From Fennellomyces sp. T-0311 (lineage: Eukaryota > Mucoromycota > Mucoromycetes > Mucorales > Lichtheimiaceae), in the NCBI GenBank assembly GCA_025266875.1, contig JALLLT010000004.1:682001-746000 (forward strand): DNA of 64,000 nucleotides, in the 5' to 3' direction. Within the stretch, counting starts at the first letter, position 1; each line of letters begins with the position of its first letter. The notes beneath the pieces were generated by a model, which saw only the letters and a list, made by a program, of their open reading frames with translations, did no database searches and was not told where the DNA came from. Positions 23,600 to 36,200 of this stretch are shown one piece after another. Position numbers and translations under genes: made by a program.

Positions 23600-23750
23600 T
23601 GTGTGCCGCAGCAATATTGGATCTTGTTATTGTTAGAAGACTGTACAAATACCAGTTCAGTTTACCAAGTAAAATTTCATCTATCTGCTTATATTCTGTA
23701 GGTTCTCTACGTGTCGTGGTTCTATATCTCCGTGAGCCACGCTACATATA
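23600..23750 (+). repeat. Third, diverged copy of the foldback arm
   Basis: A 56-bp ungapped stretch beginning ACTGTACAAATACCAG aligns with ACAGTATAAATATCAG of the right arm (about 23410) at 42 of 56 positions by eye. Similarity continues into TCGTGGTTCTATATCTCCGTG. It has the same orientation as the right arm, so a partial tandem copy sits directly upstream of the orphan membrane gene. Confidence 0.55.
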
Positions 23751-23900
23751 AAGAGGTGGCATATATACGATATTTAAGTAATTGACCGGAAGCGCGGACT
23801 TGCAGTCCAGCTGTGGCACAAGCGGATCTATTGACAATATAAAATTTGCTCAGGGTCACATTCACTGGCCTTCACTCTTTCTTCTTTTTTCTTGCATCAA

Positions 23901-24659
23901 ATGGTACCACGTTGCTACAGCCCATTATATGTTGTATTCACAATATTGCGGCTGCTAGTGCATCTTACATTTTTTGTCAAGACCAAGTATACCATTAGAT
24001 ACAGTTTTATATGGCTTCTTGTGATGGCGACTTCTCTTGCAGACATCTCTTATGTCTTATCATTATCAGAGAGAAAAACCTGTTACGAAGAACAACCAGA
24101 AGAAGTCATAGGCTTATTGATCACTCATGAGCGTATCATTGGGATGTGGGTTGGTGTGATAGTATACTGGCGTATGCTCAACAAAACATTCGGCGTCTCC
24201 CAAATGATCAAGTGTGCATACAATTACTGCAGGCCCTATTTGGTATTTAGTCTGTCCATACTTGTTGTAACCACATACAGAATCGAAAAAGTGCAGCCTA
24301 TGGATATATTCGACGACGATACACTTACGGTGTGCATGTGCATTGGTACGACAGTCGGGTTTCTCTTTATGGCGTGGACATCAGAAGCAGGAAAGCAGCC
24401 ATCGTTCCTTATGTTTGGGTGCCTCTTCACACAACTGCCATTCAGTTCAGCATTCAAGGCTTTTGTTATGTCGGATTTCTCGGACTACATGATTTTCTGG
24501 AGTCCTATCGGGGAAAAAGCCTTGCATATTGTCATTTACGGGATTGTGCAGGTTGAAGCCATCAGCGTCTCTCGGGTAATTGCAGATACACACGATAAGG
24601 ATCTTCTGTGGCCTGACCTTAAAGGAATGGGAAGACCACGCGATATCGAAACTTTGTAA
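23901..24659 (+). CDS. Orphan multi-pass membrane protein
   Basis: A single-exon ORF of 252 residues. The ATG at 23901 is chosen because the frame closes just upstream and the pseudogene partner is aligned to this codon. About seven hydrophobic segments are seen, beginning 'YVVFTILRLLVHLTFFV', 'FIWLLVMATSLADISYVL', 'GMWVGVIVYW', 'YLVFSLSILVVTT' and 'CIGTTVGFLFMAW', with an acidic 'DIFDDDTL' loop between the fourth and fifth. No known motif is recognised. The 7-helix count invites comparison with receptor-like proteins, but no receptor signature is seen. A conserved AATAAAACCTGAA stretch follows at about 24718. The near-complete pseudogene copy at 7.4-8.2 kb shows that the family duplicates and decays. 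Confidence 0.65.
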   Translation: MVPRCYSPLYVVFTILRLLVHLTFFVKTKYTIRYSFIWLLVMATSLADISYVLSLSERKTCYEEQPEEVIGLLITHERIIGMWVGVIVYWRMLNKTFGVSQMIKCAYNYCRPYLVFSLSILVVTTYRIEKVQPMDIFDDDTLTVCMCIGTTVGFLFMAWTSEAGKQPSFLMFGCLFTQLPFSSAFKAFVMSDFSDYMIFWSPIGEKALHIVIYGIVQVEAISVSRVIADTHDKDLLWPDLKGMGRPRDIETL

Positions 24660-25095
24660 GGATGCTAGGACTGAAGGATAATATCAGACCGCTACTTAAC
24701 GTTAGTAACATTATTAGTAATAAAACCTGAATTCTTTAAAACCTGCAAACGTGCGTTTACATACAGTGAGCACCTTTGAGCGAAAGGTCGCAGCAATCCA
24801 AAATGTCTCAGTTATTATGGTACTTGCGTAAAACTAAAACGAAACAAGACGCTTCAGTGTACATACCAGCTGTTTACATGCTTGTTTCTGCATTCTGTGT
24901 AGCGCTAAAATTTATATTACTACGCGTATATAAAATTTTCTGATAGTCGCTTTCGTGTGATAAATTTGTTATTCGTATTCAAAACTACAAATGTATGTAC
25001 TAAACGATAATCATTGTCCCAATAATTTGATATGGGTATACATATACAGAGAAAAGGTATACGACAAATGACTGAAAGCAAAAAGTCGAGCACTG
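24660..25095. other. Intergenic
   Basis: 3' flank of the orphan membrane gene (AATAAA near 24718) and of SOD1 on the other strand. Nothing else is seen. Confidence 0.5.
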
Positions 25096-25738
25096 TTACT
25101 TGATAGTATCTGCGGCAACTATACGATGCAATTTATCAGTAAATCTTTAAAGCGGTAGGGCTGGAAAACTGGCATATACTTACGTCCAATGACACCACAA
25201 GCAATCCGAGGACCGGAATTGCCATTCAGTTTCGATTCACCACCACCTTCTCCTAGATCATCCCTGTCGGCGTGCAATGCAATTCCTCGTCTTTACAGGT
25301 AAAAATGAGCGAATGTTATTCTGCAGTTCCCTGTACCACATACCCTAAAATTGAATTTTCTCCATCAAAATCAAGCCCGTCGATTGTCAGATGGAATTGG
25401 ACATGGCCGTGTTGATCGGCAACTACGTTTCCCAAATCACCAACGTGTCTCACTTTATCCGTTGGTCCTCCATGAGTCTTGTTGAACGGATTAAAATGTG
25501 CACCCATGGACTCGCAACCTATTTTATGCTTATGTTAAAAAAACCGTAATAATGCTATTGATGTACCAATCGAACCTTCACTCAAATCACCATACTGATG
25601 AATGTGAAAACCATGGTCTCCAGGAGGCACACTAGTCAAATTGGCATAGATTGTCGTAGAGATACCGGTGTTGGAAAAATGGACCAGTCCAGTAAGGGCA
25701 GTAGCAGTACCTTGCAAGAGCGCAACAGCATTAACCAT
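25096..25738 (-). CDS. SOD1: Cu/Zn superoxide dismutase
   Basis: Several short exons encode about 155 residues, the family length. It converts superoxide to oxygen and hydrogen peroxide. Metal ligands are all visible: 'FHIHQYGD' (Cu His pair), '[12 protein letters not shown]' (bridging and Zn His), 'RHVGDLGN' (Zn His and Asp) and '[11 protein letters not shown]' (Cu His). The disulphide cysteines are in 'CESMG' and 'ACGVIG', and the active-site Arg is in 'GPRIACG'. Intron phases fit: GG|A before 'RGIALH' and C|TT before the last exon ending 'ADTIK'. There is no signal peptide, so it is cytosolic or intermembrane-space. The ATG at 25738 begins the normal '[10 protein letters not shown]' start. 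Neighbours are unrelated. Confidence 0.95.
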
Positions 25739-26596
25739 GTTTGTTGGTGTTAACGATACAGGGAAAAAAAATCAAAAGCGATTCTCCCTTTATATATTTG
25801 CTTCTCCCCCGTTACGTCAGAGACCGTCTGCACAAGTGGCCGGATAAACATGTTAAGGTTTTGGTCAATGTTTGCGACAAGTGTGGCTGTTATATTTTTA
25901 AACTGGCTTGGTCGGTCATGGCCTGACCTGTATAGCGGAATCTATTTCTCTATTTGGACCTGGTTGGGCCGATAAACGTGATGATCAGTGTGGCCGTTTG
26001 ACGCGACTATGTTAAACTTTTCCTTAGATTGTCTATTTTCCCAATAATAGATCATTATTTAGCAAGTGGCTAAGCCTTGTCACCGGGTATATACACAAAA
26101 GTCTTATGCATGTAGGGTATTTCAACACACGCATACTTCTGCCTTATATACTCAGTCCAGTAACGAAGAGCTTAACCAATGATATATATGCTATAGAAAA
26201 GTGAAAACTTAATTACTTATCGAATATGTACCAGTTTACCGGTTTTCCGGGTTGTTGCATGAACACCAAGTAGGTCGAAATCCAAAAATACGGGTTTTCT
26301 TCAATAAAGTGAGAAGACACCAAAGATGAGATTATCGTACGTATACTACTGAAATAGGAATATATTACAGATACACGACTTTGATCATATCGTCGATAAA
26401 ATACACACGTCATATTTTCTACCTGTTTCTAGCGGCTTTGCACGCAACTATGAATATCGTGAAAGCACTTATCACATATGTCGTACATATATTTGCCATC
26501 CGCTTATCTATCTGCTGGTAGAGAGGGTGCAGCCACTCTCTAGGTATAGACTTGCTCTCTGTATATCATTGACATAATGACACGCGAGGATCAGTT
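25739..26596. other. Intergenic between divergent SOD1 and TATDN1-like genes
   Basis: An 858-bp AT-rich divergent promoter region. No ORF with family similarity is seen, and no clear regulatory element is identified. Confidence 0.5.
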
Positions 26597-27930
26597 ATGG
26601 TTACACGGTTTCTGCGACGCTTCTTTACACACCCCGCCGACTACGCGATCTCAACCTTTCTCTTTCAAATGCGATCTGGCGTTATGCGATTTGTTGGTAC
26701 GTTTATACAAGAGAATCACATCAAAACTAGCTAACAAATAGTGTCCAGATATTGGAGCCAACTTGACCGACCCCATGTTCCGGGGCATTTACCGTGGCAA
26801 ACAAGCCCATGCCGGTAATGAACTTCCATCGATCGACTTTAATGATTAAAACGTACCAATAGACGATTGGCACTTGGTACTCAAAAGAGCACGCGATGCG
26901 GGTGTAGAGAAGCTTATAATGACAGGCACCAACCTTGCTGATTCACAAGAAGCAATCGACGAAATCAAAAAGCATAATGAAGGTACGTGCTGAAAAAAAA
27001 GAAGGGCCGTCGGGAGCTCGCAAGCTTAATTTTTAGCGAAAGAGAACATGCTATATTCTACGGTTGGTTGTCATCCTACCCGCTGTACCGAGTTTGAGAA
27101 TCATGAGGGAGGTCCAGCAGATTATTTAAGCAAGCTTTTGAATATCGTTACTGAAAACCCTTCGCACGTCGTTGCCATTGGCGAATGTGGTCTTGGTAAT
27201 AAAGGCATCTTTTATAGCAACAGTTTCAGCTAACAAAAAAAATGGAACAGATTACGACCGACTTCATTTCTGTCCCAAGGAGACGCAGAAAAAGTACTTT
27301 GAATTGCAATTTGATTTGGCGGAAAAGACAAAGCTGCCTATGTTTTTGCACAACCGCAACACCGGCGATGACTTTTACGATATGGTCAAGGCAAACCGAC
27401 ACAAGTTTCGGCATGGTGTCGTTCATTCGTTTACGGGATCAGTGGAGGAAATGAAGAAGTTGGTGGATCTGGATCTGTTTATCGGTGTGAACGGCTGCTC
27501 GCTCAAGACCGAGGAAAACTTGCAGGTTGTCAAGGAGATACCAAGGGACCGATTGATGATCGAGACGGGTAAATGCTTTATCCATCTACAACGCCGTTTG
27601 TCTAATGCTTGGCCCCAGATGCTCCATGGTGCGAGATTAGACCCACACACGCGTCGCATAAGCATCTTGCCAGTGTTCCAAAGGAGGAAATGGAGCTGTA
27701 TGCACCGCTAACGAAGAAGAAGGAGAAGTTTGAGATGGGGTACATGGTCAAGAACCGGTGCGAACCTTGTGCAACAGGGTAAGAAGGATTAATCCTCATG
27801 CTTCATCTAGTATGTCTCATACTAAACGGATAGGCTGGTGCTGCACGTCATTGCTTCGTTACGAGGCGAAGATCCGGCAGATTTGGCAGAAACGATCTGG
27901 AACAACACAAACATGGTGTTCTTCCCATAG
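26597..27930 (+). CDS. TatD-family metal-dependent DNase, TATDN1-like
   Basis: Seven exons with consistent phases give about 330 residues. The core begins '[19 protein letters not shown]', as in TATDN1. Motifs follow in order: 'TVGCHPTRC', 'AIGECGLDYDR' (metal Glu), 'LPMFLHNRN' (His), 'VVHSFTG' (His), '[13 protein letters not shown]' and '[15 protein letters not shown]'-type (Asp; read here as IETDAPWC). The last exon ends '...NTNMVFFP' at 27930. TatD enzymes are 3'-5' exonucleases or endonucleases with roles in DNA repair and apoptosis. An upstream in-frame ATG at 26597 adds 24 residues ('[19 protein letters not shown]') that look like a mitochondrial presequence; the ATG at 26669 is the conventional start. 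It converges on Rpt2, with 50 bp between the stop codons. Confidence 0.9.
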
Positions 27931-27980
27931 AAGAAGATGTACGCGGATATGTTATTGTGTAAAAAAAAAAAGAAAACGGC

Positions 27981-29653
<1,673 letters not shown>

Positions 29654-30114
29654 TGTGTTGGAAAGGTATGCAGAAATACGAGGAGTCAAGGCCGCGTCAG
29701 CTTTCAACTATTCGTTTTCAAAATTTGTTCTCCGTCGTATGCTACGTCTTTAACTTATGCTATCTGACAACCCCCACTTTCCACCTCATAGGGCATCCTG
29801 CGTAGGCTGCTGCTGTGATCCTTTCTCTCTCTACCAGAGTGCTCTTCCGAAGCTACAAGCGATATAGCAGACTAAGTGCCCTATATCGTTGATGACGGTA
29901 GCAGCAGGTTCCTATGGAGTTTCTAATAGTACAGTCTGCGCCGCATACGTGGGGATGACCCAAGACTGCTGGATAATGCCACAATGCACTTGGATCGTAA
30001 CGTGTTACCATGTTACTGTTGTCGAGGGAGGTGTGTTCCGTACAAAAAAAGTCATACAGGGCGGATTTTTTTTTCCAAACGTGAACCACCGACCCTTTCC
30101 TTTGCTCTGGCTTA
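29654..30114. promoter_or_regulatory. Shared divergent promoter of RPT2 and IES6
   Basis: About 460 bp separate the two divergent start codons. A plus-strand open stretch (29889-30314) crosses it but has no family similarity and runs into the Ies6 gene in the wrong frame. The region must hold both promoters. No consensus proteasome control element could be confirmed by eye. Confidence 0.4.
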
Positions 30115-30696
30115 ATGTACGAGATCATTCGATGGCACCTCTCGTCTTACTAATCGAACGCGCTATATCCATAGGGCGCCCAAGAAATCATCCAACAAGA
30201 AATCCGCTGGCTCTGCAAAGTCCAAGGCAAGAACAGGCATGTGCGCTGTTGGACAATCTCGCTGACTGTTTTCGCAACAGAATGGGGACGAATCGCCTTC
30301 CACGGGCCCGCTAAATCTAGCCACGATCCAGAAACCGTTCAAGAACAACAAGTACAGCACGCCCAAAAAGTTCAAGAATTTGAAGCAGATACTGGCGGCA
30401 GAGAAGACGCAAGAGCTGGCATTGGATGTACCAACATGTGTGTGCGCTTGCCCGTCTTTGTTCACGCACAGTCCATGCTCACGTTGTCCAAAATAGATCA
30501 AAACATCGAGTGCCCTCCGTCGGTCTTGCCGCAGAAAAAGTACTGCGATATCACGGGGTTGGCGTCCAAGTACACTGATCCCAAGACAGGCCTGCGCTAT
30601 CATAATGCAGAGATATACCAGTTCATCCGCACCCTCAGCGTGCCGAATGTCCAAGCCTACCTCGCAAGCCGAAACGCTGCCGTCGTGCTCAAATAA
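30115..30696 (+). CDS. IES6: INO80 complex subunit Ies6/INO80C (YL1-C domain)
   Basis: Predicted exons: 30115-30116, 30175-30226, 30281-30437 and 30497-30696. They join in phase into 136 residues. The C-terminal half is the YL1-C domain, 'KKYCDITGLASKYTDPKTG' then 'LRYHNAEIYQFIRTL', preceded by 'IQKPFKNNKYSTPKKFK' typical of Ies6. It is a small subunit of the INO80 nucleosome remodeller (with Arp5) in the nucleus. The start codon is split: AT at 30115-30116, then a 58-nt intron with a TTACTAAT branch point, then G of GCGCCCAAG, giving 'MAPKKSSNKK'. The second intron (30227-30280) appears to use a GC-AG donor, AAG|GCAAGA; the only in-phase GT alternative would leave a 33-nt intron. Its stop is 16 bp from the convergent ankyrin gene's stop. 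Confidence 0.85.
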
Positions 30697-30712
30697 CACT
30701 GTGTTTCTTTTT

Positions 30713-31419
30713 TTATTCATCACTGAATTGATCATCGTATATTTCATCATCCTCGGCAATGTCGGAATCGTCCTGCGCGATGTTATTGGCTTCTTTTTTA
30801 GGAAAGGTGCTCTTTGCCTTACCACTTGATACCCTGCTTTGGCGCTTTCAAACAGCTCTTGCATGTCATCGTCCTCCGGTTTCACCAACATGGGAGGTGT
30901 CATGTGCTGCTTGTTTTCAATGCTGTTCGAACATCTAAGTCATGCAAAAACAATCTCCTCAAAAGGCCTCGCCTTACCGCGGGTCTGCGCCTGCCACCAG
31001 CAGCGCATCCACCATGGCAAGAGCCACGTCTCCATCTTCATACCCCACCGCCTTGTGGAGCGGGGTATCCTTCTCCAGCGTGTTGCGTGCGTTCAGATTG
31101 ATGTTGTCCAGGTTCACGAGGATATTCATGCATGCCAAGGACCCAAACGATGCACTAAGGGGCCGTTCAGCACATTAGCCAGCAAGCCAATGTACACAAC
31201 TCGAGACTCACGCATAGTGCAAAGCTGTGTCTCCAATAGCATCCGTATAGTTGACGTCAATATCCGAATTGCTCAACACTTGTTCCAAGAGATCGTCTTG
31301 ATCGTTGCGGCATGCGGCAAGCATGACTTCATCTAAAGAACGATCGCATGTCAAATCCAACAGTTTCCGGCTTGCAGTGAATGGACCCAACTGTGCGAAG
31401 CGCCTTCGAAATCGGTCAT
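30713..31419 (-). CDS. Small ankyrin-repeat protein
   Basis: The exon near 31329-31208 carries 'VMLAACRNDQDDLLEQVLS' and 'IDVNYTDAIGDTALHYA'. The next (about 31155-30985) carries 'ASFGSLACMNILVNLDN' and 'LEKDTPLHKAVGYEDGD' to 'LLVAGADPR'. A third begins with 'PPMLVKPEDDDMQELFESA', and a final acidic exon ends '...YDDQFSDE' at 30713. These are two to three ankyrin repeats, about 190 residues, a protein-interaction scaffold like small fungal ankyrin proteins of unknown role. The last intron (GTAAGG...GCGCAG) restores the acidic frame. The start is less certain: ATG at 31419 ('MTDFEGASH') needs an intron with a weak GTTGGG donor; an alternative first in-frame Met is at about 31329. Confidence 0.7.
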
Positions 31420-32029
31420 GAGGTTTCTTAGTACGCTAGAAAAGAAAAAGGTTGCAGCGGCAAAAATTACCCTTGTTTGTTGGGTTTGTTGGGAAGAACT
31501 GTCACTTGTCGCGTCTTATGTGCAGAACGCGACACGGCGTGTATCTTGGCAGGTAAGCAAGACACGTGGTGCCAAGCAGAAGTGAAACGACAAGCGGAGC
31601 GCACAATCTATTTTCTGAACATATAATATGGCATGCATCGTTGCAAGGTTATACATCGATCTAGAACCCGGCAGCGGCAAGCAGCAGCAGGCTTGCCCGT
31701 GTTCTTTTTATAGAAGCGGTTGATGTTGCACAAGGCACATAAATACGATCACTGAACAAAAAACGAGAGAGAGAGAGAGGAAGCGAAGGAGTATCTGTAA
31801 GAGTTGGGACTATTGTTTGGCATCATCAAGCACCACCGACGCATTTCCATAGTGGGGGCTAAACCATAACCATACCGTCGGACGGGGGCAAATTGCTTTT
31901 GGGTTTGCACGTCCGTGCGGCTTGCTTATAAAATAGAAAAAAGCCCTTTCTCTCTTTCGATGTTTTCTCTCTTTCCATTTTCACGCCACTTCCTCCCTCT
32001 CTTCCTTTTTCACCGCGCCCGTGCAACAT
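31420..32029. other. Divergent promoter region of ankyrin gene and LEA2-like copy B
   Basis: It contains a GAGA microsatellite near 31767-31780 and, from about 31915, blocks conserved with the copy A promoter (GTGCGGCTTGCTTATAA, pyrimidine-rich leader, TTTTCACGCCACTTCCT). No other gene is seen. Confidence 0.55.
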
Positions 32030-33202
32030 ATGAGTCAGCCGCCACACGGTAACTACGACTACATTCCAGCGAGAAAGCATCAAGGCTCACGGTCGTATTT
32101 CGAGCCCAACGATCCCTACCGTGCAGTGAAAAAGAGCACCACCCCAGGTAAAGCAAGGCAGCCCCGATGGAGGGTGCACGACACATTAACTAAAAATGTT
32201 GCAATAAAAGATTCCAATGGTTCTGATGTCTTTCATTCCCGAACAGAGTCAGACAGCAGTACAAGCAGATTAGCTCCACAACGAGCGTCGTTATCGGGAG
32301 GATACGACCCATACGACCCCTACGCTGCTCCACCACGACAACCCACCGAGAAAAAGAAGAAACATCGACGAAAACACGACGTTGAATCACAAGAATACCG
32401 CGCCAATTCCTACTTGCCCTATTCTCACCATGAGCGCGCGGATCCCTTTGCAACCCCCGATCCTGTTTATATCGAAGAAGAAAACTTGCCAAGTTTTGTC
32501 ACTCCCGGAAAGGATGGCGTCGGATCACTGTTGCAAGACAACATCGCCATGGATACCGTTTCAGACCCAGGCAATACACAGCAACCACATCACAGCCTTG
32601 GCGCTGCTGGATCAGCTACATTACCCGAAATTAAGAGGCGAAAGAAAAAGCGGAGATGCTGTGGAGTACCTCGTCGTACCATAGTATTCGCAACGTTTGT
32701 CTTTGTTATCATTGTGGCCGTCGTCTGGTTCTTTGTTTGGCCAAGATTCCCCGACGCCCTCGCATTTCAAGAAGTCAATGTGCCTGATGGCACTGATCCT
32801 GTCAATGAAGAATTGGTCATCCAGACCGTGTGGAACACTTCATTTACCCTCGATAACACGGACAATTGGGTGCCGACGCGAATGCAGGGATTCGACGTCA
32901 GAGCGGTTGATATGGATACCGGGAGGGAACTCGGCACAGGCAGTACGGGCTCGATGGTTTTGCCGGGTAGACAATCCATGGTCGGATTCAATGTTATGAT
33001 CAACATAGACTATAGCTCATCCAAAAATGACGATACAACTCTGAATAACCTCATTGCCTGTATGATGCCGCAAGAAGGTACCGGACCCGCCATCACAGAG
33101 TCACTGAATGTCGCCTTTTATGTAAAAATGAAAATTAGCGGAATTGCGTGGAGCCAAGAAGCATCCGTACGGCCTAGCGCTTTCAAGTGCCCCACCAATT
33201 AG
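32030..33202 (+). CDS. LEA2-like single-pass membrane protein, copy B
   Basis: Paralogue of 20053-21083. The start 'MSQPPHGNYDY' at 32030 follows GTGCAACAT as in copy A. A probable intron at 32148-32210 (63 nt, phase 1, GTAAAG...AAAAG) matches copy A's intron position. It is a multiple of three with no in-frame stop, so intron retention would only add 21 residues. Domain order: Tyr/Pro/Lys-rich cytosolic half; an extra ~60-residue insert starting 'VYIEEENLPSFVTPG' absent from copy A; a basic patch; one membrane helix ('TIVFATFVFVIIVAVVWFFVW'); and the LEA2-type extracytosolic domain. About 370-390 residues. The function is unknown; it is probably a surface or vacuolar membrane protein. Confidence 0.8.
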   Translation: MSQPPHGNYDYIPARKHQGSRSYFEPNDPYRAVKKSTTPGKARQPRWRVHDTLTKNVAIKDSNGSDVFHSRTESDSSTSRLAPQRASLSGGYDPYDPYAAPPRQPTEKKKKHRRKHDVESQEYRANSYLPYSHHERADPFATPDPVYIEEENLPSFVTPGKDGVGSLLQDNIAMDTVSDPGNTQQPHHSLGAAGSATLPEIKRRKKKRRCCGVPRRTIVFATFVFVIIVAVVWFFVWPRFPDALAFQEVNVPDGTDPVNEELVIQTVWNTSFTLDNTDNWVPTRMQGFDVRAVDMDTGRELGTGSTGSMVLPGRQSMVGFNVMINIDYSSSKNDDTTLNNLIACMMPQEGTGPAITESLNVAFYVKMKISGIAWSQEASVRPSAFKCPTN

Positions 33203-36200
33203 TATATAATACCAAAACGTCATTATCCACATTTGTCGCATCCAGAAAATATCTACTCTCGACCCTCAATCTATGCCTTTTACTACTAGTTGTACAATGT
33301 AATTTCAACAAAGATGTTCGATGGTGATTCTTCTTGCCACGTTCAAGCGCGCTAGGCCCAAACTGGTTAATGATATACATGTATCAAAAAAAGTGCGGTT
33401 CGCTCAACGACGCGTGACACTCTGTTTGTTGCACAACTATGGGAAGTTGTCACACGAAACAGCATTCCGGATCTAAATTAAAGTACAGGCAACTCTTTTT
33501 TCGTGAACCATGTCTGCTAATAGATGCTTTCCATTTTGCTTTCTCCGATATCATTAATCTTCCACGTTAAATATATATGCAATTCCAAATCATTAATAAT
33601 GAATTTTTAAAAGATTTGTGTAATACAAACGACTTGTAGACCGTGCCACAACATTACTAAAGTTTAGTATCTTTTTTCGAATGGTGTGTACAAAGTCATC
33701 TGCCTTTTCTACAGAATTTTGCAGAGAAGCAAACTAATTATTACCAAAAAAGACCTGCCTCAGAAAAACCTGTTCTGCAGTTGTTTCAAGTACTTTCACT
33801 TATCAAAAAAAAAAAAAAACGCGGTGTATGGTCTCTTATATTTGAACATTACTATTTGTGGTTACCCATACATTTCGGTTTGGTCGAAAGTACCCTATCA
33901 AAATCAAATACACCACTTAATAAAGCACGGATAGCTGTTGTCGTTCTCCTGCATTTTTTTTCTCTTGTGCGATTGATTCATCGATTAGATCTATAGAATA
34001 TGTATGAACCTTTCCTGTTCAAATATGGACTAATATCTGATATTATGTAATAGCACAGTTTGCAGAAAATATCTCTCAGGTATATGATTTATCAAACATG
34101 ACAATGACTAGCTGTCTATTTATCCGGACCATCAGCCAATTTATTGAACAAAAAACAGAGGTCCCAGGTCAAAAGGGATTATTCTGTATAGTCGGCTGCA
34201 GTACGTGTATATGTGTCAATGTACCCGAAGAATTGAAATAGAAAGGGTGCCTGTGACATAAGCTTATATTACATCAATGACAGCTTGACCTTGTGATCAA
34301 AGAAGATTACTTTTTATGATCATGTCGTTACATGACACATATTCATTTGTTATTTCTTGCTATCAATTGATTATACTCGAGGTGATGCAAGAAGCTATTC
34401 CTTTTTACGTTCAAGTGACGGCGCATTATGCACGTTGATTATCCAATTTTCACTGTCTCGTAGCTTCTTGGCGATGGACCACATTGTATCTGCTTTGATT
34501 ATACTTCACATTGATTCTCAGATGTTACACTATGCAAAGTTTTGTAATATGGCCATTGATTATTATATACAGTAACGGCTGATGAAGTGTTAGTTATTGT
34601 TGTGAACCACATTTGATTTTCTATACGTTTATCCGTTGCGATCTTCGCAATATACATGCCCCGTTCATAAAATTTCACCGGTCCGGGTAGATTTCAAGAT
34701 CTTACACGTCAGTGGATGAGGCTTTACTTTTCTACAAAATACGCTGCTACTTTATTAAGTAAATCCAATTGCTGGTTGAGTCGACAAAGATGTTTTTAGT
34801 CAATAGTGGTAAAGCTTTTTTCTGACTTATCCAGCAATTAGAAGTACTTGATATAGCCGTATAGTTGAAAAGTTATATAATTAATGTGGAAGGCATTAGG
34901 CCTACTCCTATAGGTATGTGGTCTTTTCCTTGCGGTACTAGGTTAAGATATAGCAGTATATCATTTAGAGAAAGCAAAGGCTTCGTATATGTACTATGAC
35001 TTTTTGGTATCTAGGTAGTCGAACCAGTGACCAGATAAAAAGTTATTCTAAAACGTATGCAAATTTCGGCTCTAGCCCCGTTTTCTAACTCATTCAATCC
35101 CTACAGTGACTTGGTAATAAGAAAAGTAGTACAAATGAGAGTAAAAAAGTTCGTATCGTACCACATCCAAAAACTTTCCTATCGTAATTGACGAGATTAA
35201 TGCGAAAAAATGAAATATGATTGCTTTTACAGGTTGATAATAGCAACTCAGAGGCGTATGAAAACAAATAAACGCACTTTCTAAGTAAACTAATCTCCAA
35301 GAATTTATGTAGAGTTAGCGAAAATCAAAAACATTGACGTTTTACGTTCGTCGCTTTGACCTTGCAGTGGAATCCATTAGGTATCTTTGAACACATGCAC
35401 CGACTCATCTACAGATCCGATCTCCTTGGTATATAGTTATATTTTGTAGAGAAATTATAGATGCATCTAGTAATGGTAACGGTCTGGAAATTAAGCGCAG
35501 GAGGAAAAGTTTACGTGGAAGAAATGCAATTTTTGGCCTCTAAGCATAGTTTACGAGATAATTTTGTGATATAGAAGCTTGTTTAATTTTTTTAATATAG
35601 CTCCAAAACAGACAATTCAAAAACGGCTCAGTTTGTCCCTCTAGCGATACTTCGGTCTGAGCTACGATTGATAGTGCGCATGCTTCTGCTAAGTGAAAAT
35701 CGTTCAGAAACATTTGAAGTGAAGATCATTATCTCAAAATGAATAGAAAGGTGAATAATTGGAAGCAAGGCAACGATAAAGTCGAGAATCAGAGGATGTG
35801 GGCTTCAAACGCGATGGCTATAGGCTTTGATCCGATATAAAAACTGATCTATCGATTGTATCTTTCTAGTGTATTTAATATGATTTGTAAAGAATATGAA
35901 GGTAAGCGCGGTAATGTTATTAGATATTAGAACTAGAAACACCGGAAAATAGTTTACTTGGAAATGATGCTTTTTTATAATTTTTGCATGTAAACGATAT
36001 CAAGTAATAATAGCACCAAGTGAAAGCTCTTAAACTTATGTATGTGGTACTCCAAATTACGAACATTAAGAAGCCATTAATTTTATAGTGCTAGCATTCT
36101 TTGAGACCGAGTTATGGTTGAAAGTAGGGAAACGTGCTGTAGACGTAGGCCTATACTTTTCCGGTTGAGCACCGGAACGCTTCGGATCAAAATGCCGAAT

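Noticed and set aside
22715..23750. LTR retrotransposon with terminal repeats
   Set aside because: The main arms are inverted, not direct, and no gag/pol frame is present; foldback fits better.
29889..30314. 141-codon plus-strand ORF upstream of IES6
   Set aside because: It overlaps IES6 exons 2-3 in the wrong frame and has no family similarity.
30163..30903. 246-codon minus-strand ORF
   Set aside because: Only its first part (the ankyrin exon) is coding; the rest runs antisense through the conserved IES6 exons, which have clear YL1-C similarity on the plus strand.
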